Shown here: piece by piece, positions 10,863 to 22,724 of the stretch
How positions within the stretch are numbered: position 1 is the stretch's first letter
Layout of the letters: each line of letters opens with the position of its first letter
Source: Diphasiastrum complanatum
Lineage: Eukaryota; Streptophyta; Lycopodiopsida; Lycopodiales; Lycopodiaceae
Assembly (NCBI GenBank): GCA_029204225.1
Contig: CM055097.1
Coordinates: forward strand, 39,735,106-39,799,105
Length of the DNA: 64,000 nt
Direction of reading: 5' to 3'
The notes under the pieces: model-generated
What the model was told of the DNA's origin: nothing
What the model saw: only the letters and a program-made list of their open reading frames with translations
The model's database searches: none
Made by a program: the position numbers and the translations under genes

Positions 10863-10880
10863 TGGCACCGTTGCCAGGGA
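10863..10880 (+). promoter_or_regulatory. Gypsy-I primer binding site
   Basis: TGGCACCGTTGCCAGGGA matches, with substitutions, the TGGCGCCGTTGCCGGGGA primer site typical of the Athila/Calypso lineage. It lies just inside the LTR end and upstream of gag. Confidence 0.85.
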
Positions 10881-10932
10881 TAGTTTAGGAAAGTTATAAG
10901 AAATCTGACACATCCATCTCCATCTCTAGTGT

Positions 10933-12245
10933 ATGTCAGATAGTAAATCCAGATTAGAACGATATCGTAAGCTTAGAGAGGAATTTTTACGAAGACAGAG
11001 TGAGAGTACTAGTCGAAGAAATCTAGACGAAATCACTGCCCAGTTACTTGAACTCCTAATTAGCTTCGGTATGGAGGGTCATGCTGCATGTTTCACTTCT
11101 ATCTCAAGAATTAAGTACAATTATTTTAAAGGGACTTCTTCCGATGATGCAAATAGCTATATCTCACAATTTGAGTCAATAGCTAATACAAATAACGAAG
11201 GTACTGACGTAGACAAACTACAAATCTTCCCTGGTCTGCTAAGAAAGCAGGCGCGCATATGGTATAGTAAAGTTAAACCAAGCCGTGTACGAACCCGGTA
11301 CCTGCTGAAAGATGCATTTTTAAACCAGTTCAGAGAAATCGGTTACAAATTGAGAATTCTTGGACGTCTGAACAATGTTCAGAAGAAGAGTAAAGAATCT
11401 CTTCACAAATATACACGAAAGGTTAAAAATCTCATAGGAAAACTAATCGGTGTATATCTCGTTGATATGCAGATCGAATGGTTTTTTGGCTGGTTTACCA
11501 CCAAAGATTGATCGGTATTGCAACGGGACATGACCTCCTTAGCAGCAGTAATAGCTAGTGCCAAAAATTTTGAGACCTCGAAACTAGCATGAAAGCGACG
11601 ATCAACTAAGAGATCTCGAAAGTCTAAGACTGATTCCAATGACAGTGTTGATGATTCAGATTCTGACTCAAGTACCAGTTCTTCAAGCTCGGAATTCGAA
11701 TGAAGCGATTCATCAGAATCAGAAGCTGATAAAGGAGAGAGAAAGAATAAACGATGAACTAAACGAAAGGATGACACGAAAGTTGTCGAGGATAAGTCGT
11801 CAACTTATAAAGTTGAAAAGCTTTGGAAGAGTAATATGGCTGACCTTAATAAAAAGTTTAATGACTTGAAAGTGCAGATCTCTGAAGTTGCAGATAAAAA
11901 ATCGAAAGCGTCTTCTTCCAATTCAGGAATGTGGCTTACAAAATGTGGAACTTCGGGACACACTAAGGAAGACTGCACTACTATGAATGTCAAATACATT
12001 GAAGATCCTACCCAGGAGGTACTTTTTATTTTTCAGAATGATGCGACTACTAACTATGTTCAGGGTACTACAACATCAACCTAGCAGGATAGACCAAAGT
12101 TTGCACCAAGAATACATAATCCTCCTGAATTTGTTGGACCAGCAAAGTCTCAAACTGCGACTAAACTAGTGTCGGGCAACTGCTACAACTATGGAGAGTC
12201 AAGAGATTTTTCACCCGACTGTCCTCAGCCTCAAAAGCCGATTGA
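10933..12245 (+). pseudogene. Gypsy-I gag relic
   Basis: The reading starting at 10933 contains the retrotransposon gag core. From about residue 57 it reads SRIKYNYFKGTSSDDANSY, then GLLRKQARIWYS and LNQFREIGYKLRILGRL, closely related to the gag at 28244-28600. It hits a stop at 11509; the rest is in shifted frames, with an acidic and serine-rich section, a degenerate knuckle CGTSGHTKEDC near 11945 and a second, CYNYGESRDFSPDC, near 12181. The second has lost a Cys and the His. The sequence stops at about 12245, where the LTR of a minus-strand copia element begins. Confidence 0.82.
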
Positions 12246-12518
12246 CTTAGAATTTGCTTTGCACAGGAACACAGATCATGCTACACAGTAACACAGACAT
12301 AAAACACTCTACACAACAAGCTCACATAGCAACTGTCTTTCTCAAAATGAAATTACACTATACATATAGTTGTTCACTCAGGCAACCCATGCATGACCCA
12401 GGTTGCCGTTGGCGGGACGCCTGTCCCGTCGACTTGCCTCGTGGTGAGGCCAACTGATCCTTAACCACTGATAGGACTTGCAATACAGTAACACATTGAT
12501 TCTACTTTAATTCTAACT
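12246..12518 (-). mobile_element. 3' LTR of copia-B, minus orientation
   Basis: Matches the reverse complement of 39209-39435, including GTCGACGGGACA and CGGCAACCTGGGTCATGCAT. In element sense it begins AGTTAGAATT, directly after a polypurine tract, and ends AATTCTAAGT. The ends are near-inverted repeats but the usual TG/CA is not seen. It sits inside the gypsy-I gag relic. Confidence 0.8.
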
Positions 12519-12532
12519 CTCTCCCTTAAAGT
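12519..12532 (-). other. Copia-B polypurine tract
   Basis: On the minus strand the sequence tactttaagggagag lies directly before the 3' LTR, as expected for the plus-strand DNA primer of an LTR retrotransposon. Confidence 0.65.
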
Positions 12533-12572
12533 AGAGTCTACTTTTTATACAGTCATATACATAGCTTTAAAG

Positions 12573-14432
12573 TCAACAGACTTTAAGTACAGAAAGCTTT
12601 GATCTAAACTTATCAAACTTTTCTCCAGTAAGTGGCTTAGTGAAAATATCAGCTAGTTGTTCTTCTGTGCTACAATGAACAACATGAATTTCATGACTCA
12701 GTAGCCTCTCACATATAAAGTGATATTGAATCTTAATGTGTTTAGTTCTCGCATGGAACACTGAATTCTTTTCTAGCTGAATGCCACTCTGACTGTCGCT
12801 ATGTAAAGTCGTGGGATTTTTCTGCTTCATGCCAATTTCTTCCAAGATTTGTCTCAACCATATAGCTTCATGTGTTGCACTACACATTGCCTTATACTCT
12901 ACTTCTATAGTGGAAAGAGCAATTGTACTTTGCTTCTTACTAGACCAGGAGAAGCAACTACCACAAAACTGGAATACATACCCTGTGGTGGATCTACGAT
13001 TATCATAGTCACCTCCCCAACCCGCATCCACATAGCCACACAACTCAGGTAAACCATCATGCTTTCTGTGAATCAAGCCATACTCTAAAGTGCCTTTCAC
13101 ATAACTCAAAATGCGTTTATCTGCCTTCCAATGCGTTTCTGTAGGTGCTGCCATAAACTGACTTACAATGCCAACAACATAGCATATATCCGGTCTAGTC
13201 GTGGTAAGGTAAATCAAGCTCCCTACTAACGGTCTATACAGCGTAGCATCAAATGACTGTGACACATCAAGCTTAGAAAGCTTTTTACCTGGTTCAATAG
13301 GAGTGTTTACTGGTTTGCAATCCTGCAACCTAAACCTGTGCAACAACTCTTTGACATACTTCACCTGTATTAAACCCACTTCATGTCCTTTTTGCCACAC
13401 TTCTACTCCAAGGCAATAATGCATCAGGCTGAGATCTGTTCCATGAGGTCTTTCTTGATCATGTCTATCATCTCTTGATTATTTCTCGTAATAATCAAGT
13501 CATCAACATAAAGAGCAATCAAAGCAACCATACCATCAAAGCATAAGACATAAAGATTTGGATCAGAATGTGTTACACCATCCCCTTTGAGCGAAAGTAG
13601 GCATCAATCCTGCTATACCACGCACGTGGTGCTTGTTTAAGACCATAAAGCGCTTTCTTCAAGCGACATACTTTATTTTCCTGTCCCTTCGCGACAAAGC
13701 CTTCAGGTTGATCCATGAACACTTCTTCTTCTAGCTCACCATTTAGAAAAGCAGATTTCACATCCATCTGATGCAAAGGCCAACCAAAATGTGAAGCTAA
13801 AGCAACAAGTAGGCGTAGAGTATTCCACTTACAAACCGGCGCAAAGGTCTCCTCATAGTCGATGCCTTTATTTTGTGCGTACCCTTTGATCACCAACCTT
13901 GCCTTGTGCTTTGCTATACTTCCATCTGCATGGTACTTAGTCATGTATACCCATTTGCAACCAATGGATTTCTTGCCAACTGGTGGTTCTACTAAGTCCC
14001 ATGTGTTGTGCTTAGCAATTGACTCCATCTCCTCTCCCATGGCCTTGACCCAAATGTCATCATCCTTCGTTTCACCATAAGTTGAAGGTTCTTTGCTTTG
14101 AATAATGCTAGATAAGAGAGCATAATTTGCTTCATACCTTTCAAGTAGTGTCTTCTCTCTTGTTGATCTTCGTAGCTCTCCCTGGCTAGATGATCCTGGA
14201 AAGTCATTTATGTCGCGGACCTCCAACAATCTCTCAAACCACTTAGGGAGCTTCCTGTCAGGTGATCGGCTTCCTGGTGAAAATATATTTCATGGTACAT
14301 CTTTCTCCTTGCGTTTGTCACCTGCAACTTCAATCCTTCTTGCACCAAAAGGTTTGTCCCTACCTCTCCAACCTGTCTCTTGAGGTTGAGTAGTAGTATC
14401 TTGAGATGTATCCTCATGTTCATCACTTGGTT
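12573..14432 (-). pseudogene. Copia-B pol 3' half: reverse transcriptase and RNase H relic
   Basis: Read on the minus strand, 14432 to 12573. At 14229-13573 lies the N-terminal copia reverse transcriptase: GCKWVYMTKYHADGSIAKHK, DYEETFAPVCKW, QMDVKSAFLNGELEEEVFM and CRLKKALYGLKQAPRAWY. A frame-shifted stretch near 13500 encodes the YVDDL active-site region. At 13424-12573 lies the rest, with MHYCLGVEVWQK, the RNase H segment and the ADIFTKPL ending. The join near 13430-13570 carries frameshifts. The upstream sequence breaks off at about 14432 in the linker after integrase. It is the complement in content of the copy at 40757-43258, with about 240 bp in common. Confidence 0.9.
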
Positions 14433-17400
14433 TCAATGAATGGATCCCAAACTTTCTATGGTCGATATTGATTTAGTCCTAGTCCCAGATTAACTATGTT
14501 TTCTAAAGTTTTCAGATTATATTAACCAAAAAAATTATATTAAGGATGTGCTTTAAAAGACCCAAAAGTGTGAAACTTTATGTTTATTATCCTTTAAATA
14601 AAATGAAATTAGCAAAGAAATTTTTAGCCTGGATGATTAAGTCCTTATACAATGATTAAAAGGCTTAGGACAAACACTAATTTACTAGTTAGGTATTTGA
14701 AGAGTAAAAGAAATATATGCACATCACTATAATACATAATTCAGTAAAAAAAATTTGAAACTGAATAACTTGAACTTACTTCGAGTTTTGGAAATCAACA
14801 ACTTGAAGCTGGTTCAAGTCGCATTGAGGCAAAGTATTGCATTTTGGATAGTGATCTAGGGAGTCACGTTTTGGCAACTACATGGAGTCACATTTTAGTT
14901 GAGGTCAGAAAGTGAATGTAGGCAGGGGCAGAGAGAGTTTCATCTAGGTAGAGAGTTTCATCTAGGTAGAGAGTTTCATTTAAGGTAAGTAGTCACATTT
15001 TAGTTGGGGTCCGGAAGTCACAACATAGACAAGGTAGGGAGATACATTTTAGGCAACACTTGTACTGGCCCTTGATAGGCGCTCCAAAACTCGTACTGTC
15101 TCCAAAATCAGTGGGGCAGGGAGTTGCATTTCAAATAGGGATATGGAATCAGATTTTATGGATAGGCTATTCAAATAATGAAGTGATCATTGGGTCAAGG
15201 TTCTAGCCACAACTTGGGGGCCATGTTTGGAAGAGATGACCTTTAAGACATAACCCAATGGACTTAACCTGTGATGGGACCAGGACACATGGTGCATGAT
15301 TGCATAAAAAAACAAGCCGTCAAACAATATATTCTTGACCAAGTTAATATCACAGAAATTCAGAACAAGGAGGAGGGCCTGACACTCATGGTGTACACAT
15401 GCCAATAGAAGCAAAAGGAAAAAGGGAATGAACTCTCTGGCACTGATTGATCACATTCTTCATGGCAAACAGTAGAAGTTGGATAAAGTGAGGAGAAAAT
15501 ACCTATTTGTCAAATACCCAGACATGACCATAGACCTAATTACAAATGCACTCAACAGAGATATATTATATTTGTTAAGAACAAGAATAGGTGATAATGA
15601 CATTTCACAAACAGATTGTATACGACTTGTGTGAGGGATAGTTGGAGATGCAATTTATTTAATGAGGTTGTTGGGTAAGTGACTCTTGGCATATGAATTC
15701 AAGCTACCAATTCAAATAAATTCATTATAATTATATTGATTCACTAAAAATCTCAACAAGTGTTAGTGAGATCTTATTATTTATGACAAGAAAATAATCT
15801 TATTGTTATAATTTTCAATTAAAATCTAATTTATTATGTGCATCCTATATTTCATAAGTAAAAGATTTGGCTTAAAATCATATTTTCTTATACAATATAC
15901 TATTCATACATTGACCTAAATGATCTTTATTCTAACCATACCTAATAAATTGACTTCCAACTTTGCCTCTTAGTTTCTAATATCAAACACTACACCTCTT
16001 GTAATTCCATGCTTGAGAACATCAATAGTCTCAAATTATTTATATTTGGGTTTTATGTGTATTTGTTGATCACTGAGAGAGTTTGATTTGGCAGATTCTT
16101 GCTAATCTTAGAATCCCAAATGCACATGATTGTTTTTCTCTCACAACTCTGCTCAGATCTATGAGTGGTTGGTCTATGCTTATCGGCTTGATCTATTGAA
16201 AAGAAGCTGATTTTATTATGTCTTGGACAACATTCCCACATTGGCATGTTTCCATAAAAGCTCTTAAAAGCATCATCTTCCAAAGAGTATTTAATTGAAG
16301 TCATGTTCATAGCAATAGTTTCAATATTCAGTGCAAGAGCATACAATGTCTTCTAAAACTTCTTTGAATGCAGATCGATTTGATAGCTACTGTTTTGCAG
16401 AAAATCAAGTCCTAGATCAATTCAATTCGATAGCAAATTTGATATTCACTCATATCGATTTGTGAATCGTCATTCAAGGCATCAAACATCCTCTTAGAGA
16501 ATAGGAATTCTAGAACATAAATATGTTAGAAATCCATTTGCTACCCCATTTTGTAGGTGTTGATCAATGCATTATAATGAATTCGTTATACAATGTGTGC
16601 TACAAAGTCAATACAAAGCCTCCCAAGAAATCATTTGAAACAATTTGCTTTAGAAAATAAATCAATACTCCTATTTCAATCCATAGTTTTGCATTTTATG
16701 TCGAATAATGAAACAACAAATACAATTCTTACAGTCAAAACTGAGATTTGTAACTCAACAGAGCAACATATTGCATGTATATATATTTCTAGTAGATAAA
16801 AATTCATGAATTCCTTGGTTTAGGCTAAAGAAATTTCAAATCTTGGCATAAAGAGCCATGATATTGCAGTAGCCTTGACTAGCATTTATTTTTGAGTTGA
16901 ATATAGTTTGACAAAAGAATTTTTGAAAAATGTATGTTGTGGGCATTGTTGGATAAATGTAGATGTATAATCTTCTTGCTATAGGCAACATCCATTTCCA
17001 TTTGAAAGTAGTATAATCAAAAATTGACTAGAAGAATGGAGACCAAAAAACTATGACAACCTCACCCGGACGAAGAGCTACAGTCGATGAATTTACTTAC
17101 TCATAAATTCATGTACCTCAAAATCAAACCAAAATCTAGTTCTTCCAACTTGTGCTGTTATCACACCTCCAAATTTTATCCAGTGCTTGGATATGATGTT
17201 TTACTACCTTCTACCAATATCAAAGCAATGTCAATCAAGTCACTTACAACAACGACCTAGCTTACATGTGATGTTAATAATGCTTCATAAGTTCTTACTC
17301 CATTGGTGACAATCAGTCGTCACCCACATGATGACATTTCTACCCTTTTGATTGGAGAAACAATTCAGTAATTCAATTTAGAGATCCCAACCTCATTGCC

Positions 17401-17980
17401 AATGCTAGTGAGTACTACGTCAAGTATTGGAGATTTTCCTCTTTCTAAAACTATTCCAAAGAAATGTGTGCAGTAGTTTCAATGGCTCCAAAGTAATATT
17501 TTAAGAAATATAAGTATCAAGAAGTATGAAGAGTTTGGTGATGTCATGCACCTGATCAAGAATCTCAACATGTTTTTTAGAATGTGTACAATTGCAATTT
17601 CAAGTAATATTGGTAGGCTAAGCACATATTGTGAGAACAAGGACCAAACATGTTCCATATGGTGCATGCATAGATAGCAAACATGTCCATTTTTGTGGGT
17701 ACATCCATAACTCTGATCATATTGATGTGTTTCAATGTTTTCATTTACTAAGATCCAATGATAAAAATATCATACAAATAATGATTGTCACCAAGCCAAT
17801 TGGTTGGGCGAAGGAAAAAGGAATTCAATGACCAAAATGTGATGTAATAAATGACCACACAAGCTACCAAATGGGTAGTTTTGGAACCGAAAACCATAGG
17901 TTTTGTGTATAAAAGCAATAGTACTCAGAACTTACCTCCATGTACTACACGACCTATAAATGATAATAGAGTTGAAATTC
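14433..17980 (+). other. Unassigned AT-rich DNA
   Basis: No domain was recognised on either strand in 3.5 kb. The minus frames at 15187-15414 (75 codons) and 16053-16346 (97 codons) are the longest open stretches and have no recognisable motif. An old, unrecognised repeat is possible. Confidence 0.4.
14933..14987 (+). repeat. 18-bp tandem repeat, three units
   Basis: The unit gagagtttcatctaggta occurs exactly at 14933 and 14951, and once more with changes at 14969. It is flanked by related cacattttagttg phrases at about 14890 and 14994. Confidence 0.85.
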
Positions 17981-18440
17981 CGCTAGAATCTAGTGTAGTA
18001 TGTAGATCACATCAATCAATCACCATAGCCACTCCTCACAAGCTCTCAAAGATGGCACAACAAAACTTAAGTATATTACAAGGAAAACTGTACATATAGG
18101 TAACTCAGAAGTTGCATGAAAAGACAGGTGTCCTAAAATTGGCCTACCACCTGCCAAACTAAAGTTGGGCCCAATATGGCCAAATTCGACCGACAAACTT
18201 GAGGCATGCCCCCGAGTATAGCAAGTACTGTAAGTAACACTGTACATCTGATTTCCTATCTCCGTGTGGCTACTCGGCTAACCCAAGTAGCCGGCTATGG
18301 GACAAGTGCTCGACTGATATAACGATAGTGGGTCACGTCCCAATCACTACTGACAATAGTAAACTGACTAACTATACATTTATTACAGTATCACATTTGA
18401 AGCTTATAATAATGAATTAGATCAAAACTGATTTCTAACT
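17981..18440 (-). mobile_element. LTR of copia-E, minus orientation
   Basis: Inverted relative of the LTR at 3433-3881. In element sense it starts AGTTAGAAATCAG after a polypurine tract that includes an (AG)n run, and contains the shared GTAGCCGGCTACTTGGG and TGGCAGGTGGTAGGCCAA blocks. It is not paired with the plus-strand copy: the two are in opposite orientations and have different neighbours. Confidence 0.78.
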
Positions 18441-18545
18441 CTCTCTCTCTTAAGCTCAAATGTGATAAGAGTGAAAAACATTAATCTGTAGCAATGTTTG
18501 GTGTATCCAAAGGATGTTATGCATAACCCTGCTACACTGTAGTTG
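18441..18545 (-). mobile_element. 3' internal tail of copia-E
   Basis: Matches the internal sequence before the LTR at 3433 (TTATGCATAACATCC is shared, as is TATCACATTTGAGC). The element is truncated here and abuts another copia LTR in plus orientation. Confidence 0.6.
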
Positions 18546-18757
18546 ACTCACACTCAAGCACACCAACAAACCACCAGGTTTGACCTACAAAGTATCATGC
18601 AAAGACAATGCTCATACAGAGAGTCTACCACACTCTCGACCACCTGACTCGTCCCCATCCAACTTGAAATACAAGTGGACCACATGAGCAACATGGCTCA
18701 AACTGAAGAAATCCCACTGCCACCATGAGACTTACATTCTCTGTGTATTTCTTCACA
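18546..18757 (+). mobile_element. 3' part of the 5' LTR of copia-F
   Basis: Ends ATTTCTTCACA directly before a copia primer site. Its start is missing because the copia-E tail interrupts it, so the LTR boundary on the left is uncertain. Confidence 0.55.
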
Positions 18758-18769
18758 TGGTATCAGAGC
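18758..18769 (+). promoter_or_regulatory. Copia-F primer binding site
   Basis: TGGTATCAGAGC is the initiator-Met type primer site of plant copia elements, here next to an LTR end and followed about 550 bp later by gag. Confidence 0.9.
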
Positions 18770-19319
18770 TTGTGTTGCAAGTTATGAAAGGATCAACCAC
18801 ATCTATCAAGGATTTGGAGGAGTTTCTATCTCTAGAGCATGTTAGAATAGTTTCTACTAAAAAATCAAGAAATTTGCATATGTAGAATTGATCTTTTGTA
18901 AGTCAAAACTCAATTTAGGTTTATGACTTGAAGAATTCCGGTTTCACAAGTGGTTTACTGGAATTGGCCTATTTTTTATGCATTAGGAAAGCTTCAATTG
19001 AGGCTACAAAATTCTATATCAAATTTTAGACAATTGCATGTAGAATTTGAGATATTTAATTTTTTGTAATTTTGTCCCTCATTTTGATTGGATCTCTAAT
19101 TTTTTAGGCTGCTGGACTTCAATAGAGTGTGTTTTCAATCTTAGGAAGTGGCAAGATTCATTAGATTGTTGGTAGATATCAAGATTTCTACATTCTATTT
19201 GTTGATTTGCTAGTTATAAGTGCCAGAAGAGAATTGAGAGGTTCCATATCTTTGTGATTTATTTTTGGAAACATTTGTTATATTTCAAAAGAGTGCTTTT
19301 TGCACTGGAACAAGTTCGG

Positions 19320-20075
19320 AAAGAGAAAGATCAGGTCATTGCAACTTTCAGGTTGGAAGGCAATGACAAGCTTACCTCATCCAACTACTCTACATGGAAG
19401 GTGAGGATGGAATTACTTCTTGAAATGCATGAGTTGAGGGATATTGTTGTAGAATTGGAGAGACCCTTGATTCAACAAGAGAAATTGAGGTATGACAAGG
19501 GAGCTAAGTCGAAAGCTCTACACATGATCAAGATGAATGTTACCAATGAGCTACTCAAGGAGATTGGTAAGTCCAATTCATCTCGAGAGCTTGAGAAGCT
19601 TTGAAGAAGCTTTATGAAATACAAGTCTACTTCTAGATTGTTGACTCTAATAAGACAAATCTTTTAAAGCATACAAAAAGAAGAGAGTCCTAATACTTTT
19701 GTTTTGAGAGTGAGGGCTTTAAGTGATGAGTTAGCTTGCATTGATGAGAGCACTAAGGAAGGATAGCTTGTTTAAGTTATGCTTAATGGTTTGTTCGATG
19801 CTCATGCTAACATTGTACAAAGTATTACTATTCAAAAAACTTTGCCAAGTTTGGTGGATCGTCAAGAGATCTTGATCAATGAGGAATATAGGCTTCAAGC
19901 TAGAGGTGGATCTACATCGACATCTCAAGTGATGAGGAGGCAATGTTCATCAAAGGCAAGTAGAAGGGAAAAAGCAAAGGGAAGTGGTCTAACGGACAAG
20001 ATCATGGTGAGTCTTCTTCTTTTGATAAGAAGAAAGATAGGCCAAAGTTGAAGTGCTTCTATTGTGTATCCACTG
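19320..20075 (+). pseudogene. Copia-F gag relic
   Basis: Gag reads LEGNDKLTSSNYSTWKVRME, then KALHMIKMNVTNELLKEIGK. After a frameshift near 19604 it continues with MLNGLFDAHANIVQSI and TLPSLVDRQEILINEEYR up to about 20051. The start of a zinc knuckle (KCFYC) is reached at about 20052-20066, where the homology ends. It is related to the gag of the element at 34581-35300. Several stops and shifts rule out function. Confidence 0.82.
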
Positions 20076-21797
20076 GTGCACTATATTGGTAATATCTTGC
20101 AATCTTGTGTGTAGAATGCTCATATTATGCTATATTTGGATCCACACATGTGAAATATAGTAAGCTTACTATTTTTTTTACGAAAAACAACTTCATTTTA
20201 TCTTATGTTTGATGTTTTATCAAGTCCTTATTGAGTTTGTATCTCTTTCATTAAGTAGATGTTGATTTTTCTATGATGCAAATGTTGTAGATTGTGTAGA
20301 CTTTCATACCAAAGATCAAAAAGATGATTTTGGATCTTAGTGATTCATATTTCTTCACATCCTCCATCTAGCTAGGCTGACATAGATAGCTAGTAGATGT
20401 AACGACAATGGCAAAGAGCATTTCAAATGACTTCTTTGTTTCTGACGTAGCAAATGCACAACCACATACAACTCCGGCTTAGATCTAGACCCTTGTGACA
20501 AGGTAACATGCATGCACACATTCATGTAAACCAATACGAATACATCAAATACATGACTAGGCTTGCGCAAACTGTGGTATCTTGTTGTACCAACACCTAT
20601 CATATGTAGATCCATTGCTACACCACTGGTCTCCAAATTAAGTCCTCAACTATGGCTCGCACATGTAACCAAGATGCCCTCGTATCCAAGCATATCCAAC
20701 TATCCAATACATCCTGAAAGCTTATCCCCATCAATTCTCCATGCTCCAAGCATAAGAGTCTAACAAGGACTCAATGAATGAATGTACGCAAACTCACCAT
20801 CGGCTATACCTGAGTAGCTCACCCATCTCCTAGAGATATTGATGATGATTTGCCTCTCCTACATCCCATGTAGGCTCAACTTCCCATGCTTACATTGCTA
20901 GCTCTAATTTGACCAATATATATAGGTCTCCCACCAAGGAGCCTATCTCACCACCACTATATTCACATGTCAATCCAACCAAAGCAAATTCAAACTGAAT
21001 CCACCATCGAGATGTGAAACTCACCCATGATCCTATAGCCTATCAGGAAGGATAGTATCAAAATCCTATACCATGTACCATCTGATCATAAAGTATCCAT
21101 TACCAGTTGATAGCTCCACAAAATTTGTCTACCTATAGTGCAACTAGACTCCAAATGGATCTAACCAAAAGCTGCATCCTACTTACTAAATAATGATGGA
21201 TATAAAACAAGCTATGATGCCAACCTGGAGACCACTATGCATATAACCATGCTGCTCACCTGATCACTCGCCAAAGTATCAATTGTCACTCCCTGAGCAA
21301 CCATCTCCATCCCTATCGGCTCACAACCATGGGCATGCTAGATCCACATCACCTCGTAAAGCACTCCATGCCCTCAGGATATGTACCACCTCCAAGTGCA
21401 CTCCATGCCACCTACCTCCAAGTAGGCCTGACCTATCTCTAGGTCACCACACATGATGCACTAGCTGAAGAACATCCACTATGCATACAATAATGTATCC
21501 TACCTAAGCAACTATAGCATCTCCATGAGTGCCACCCCAATGGACTCGTCATCCACATATTATCCTCACCTGATGTCTCCCATCTTGGTCACCATCCTTC
21601 TATCCAAGCCGATCGACAAAGCATCACCTGCCTTTCCTAGATCCTAGCATCTACTCGCTCACGTGCCACTTGATATCATGCCAAAGCAAGCATGTCCTTG
21701 AGTTGTTGCTCACGAGATTCCGAGACTACTGTCTCCCCGATCATACTGAGGTATATGGATTTGAGTGTCTTCCTCTAGGCTTCTTGATCTCACCACT
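20076..21797 (+). other. Unassigned, pyrimidine-rich plus strand
   Basis: From about 20360 the plus strand is rich in C and poor in G, with many CCATC, CACC and CTCC words. No ORF or family was recognised. The same texture resumes at 25946, so this was probably one sequence before the copia-C element inserted. It may be internal sequence of an unrecognised retroelement. Confidence 0.4.
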
Positions 21798-21798
21798 A

Positions 21799-22514
21799 TG
21801 AAAGTACTGTACTTTAGGACCATAAATGGATCTACAAAAGATCCACAAGAGTGATTGGATGCTTGCTTAACAATCTATCAAAAAACTAGACACAAAAAAG
21901 TTGATCTAGATTGGCAATTTGACAAACAACAAGCATTAACAATCAACAAACATTAACAATCAAAAGCATTGATAAACATTGAAATCCGAGCCCACACGTG
22001 TGTACTACAGGCTGTAGTACGGCCTTCAACCTGAGAAACAAGTAGAAATTGATTTGGTTTCATTTGGATCACAAAAACTCAATGTACATAGTGAACTAGC
22101 TTGAGATTGCCAATGAGCTCCAAAAATTTTCTATCTTCTCACTATGGAGAGAGGGAATACATAGCACATTCGACTTCCTTCTTGAAGTTAGGTGGATTTC
22201 CAGCATGTAATAAGGAAGTGAACTCACTCTCCTTGACCTAAAATGAAACCCTAGTCTATTTCCTAGAGTTATGCTTGGTAGGTAGCTAGTTGGTCAAATT
22301 TTCACCTTAAACTTAGGTGTAGGTCCTATAAAGTAGGGATGACCACCAAATAGACATGACCAACTCTCTTGAATTGACCTAACCTACATTAGGATGGGTT
22401 TCCCATGTGGCATCATGGCCTCACATGTGTGGGACCCACTTGTGTACACAATTTACACTATTCTACATGGTTTTTGATCAAGCTAGATTTGCCAATTTTT
22501 GGCAATTCTTCACA
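21799..22514 (-). repeat. Copia-C 3' LTR
   Basis: 716 bp; in element sense TGTGAAGAATTGCC to TACTTTCA. It holds the palindromes CACACGTGTG (21993-22002) and GTACTACAG-G-CTGTAGTAC (22002-22020) back to back, and a TTGCCAA/TTGGCAA hairpin (22489-22505) just inside the terminus. Confidence 0.93.
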
Positions 22515-22530
22515 CTCCTCCTCAAATTTA
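22515..22530 (-). other. Copia-C polypurine tract
   Basis: On the minus strand aatttgaggaggag directly precedes the LTR start TGTGAAG. The same arrangement is seen before the LTR at 38471. Confidence 0.85.
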
Positions 22531-22724
22531 GCTTGATCTATTTACAACTCTCTTGATAGATGAATGAAAGCTTTTAGAAGTGTCTAAAAAATCCAGCTAC
22601 AAACAAGGAACTTTTGAGACTCCAATAGAGAATGATGTCCATGAAGGATCTTTCACCACCTCTTAGAGGATCCCTTACAAGATGTTCCATAAATGTGTCT
22701 ATATACATGTAGCACACTTCAAAA

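Noticed and set aside
20355-21790. A host gene in the pyrimidine-rich region
   Set aside because: Only short frames and no motif; composition alone is not evidence of coding.
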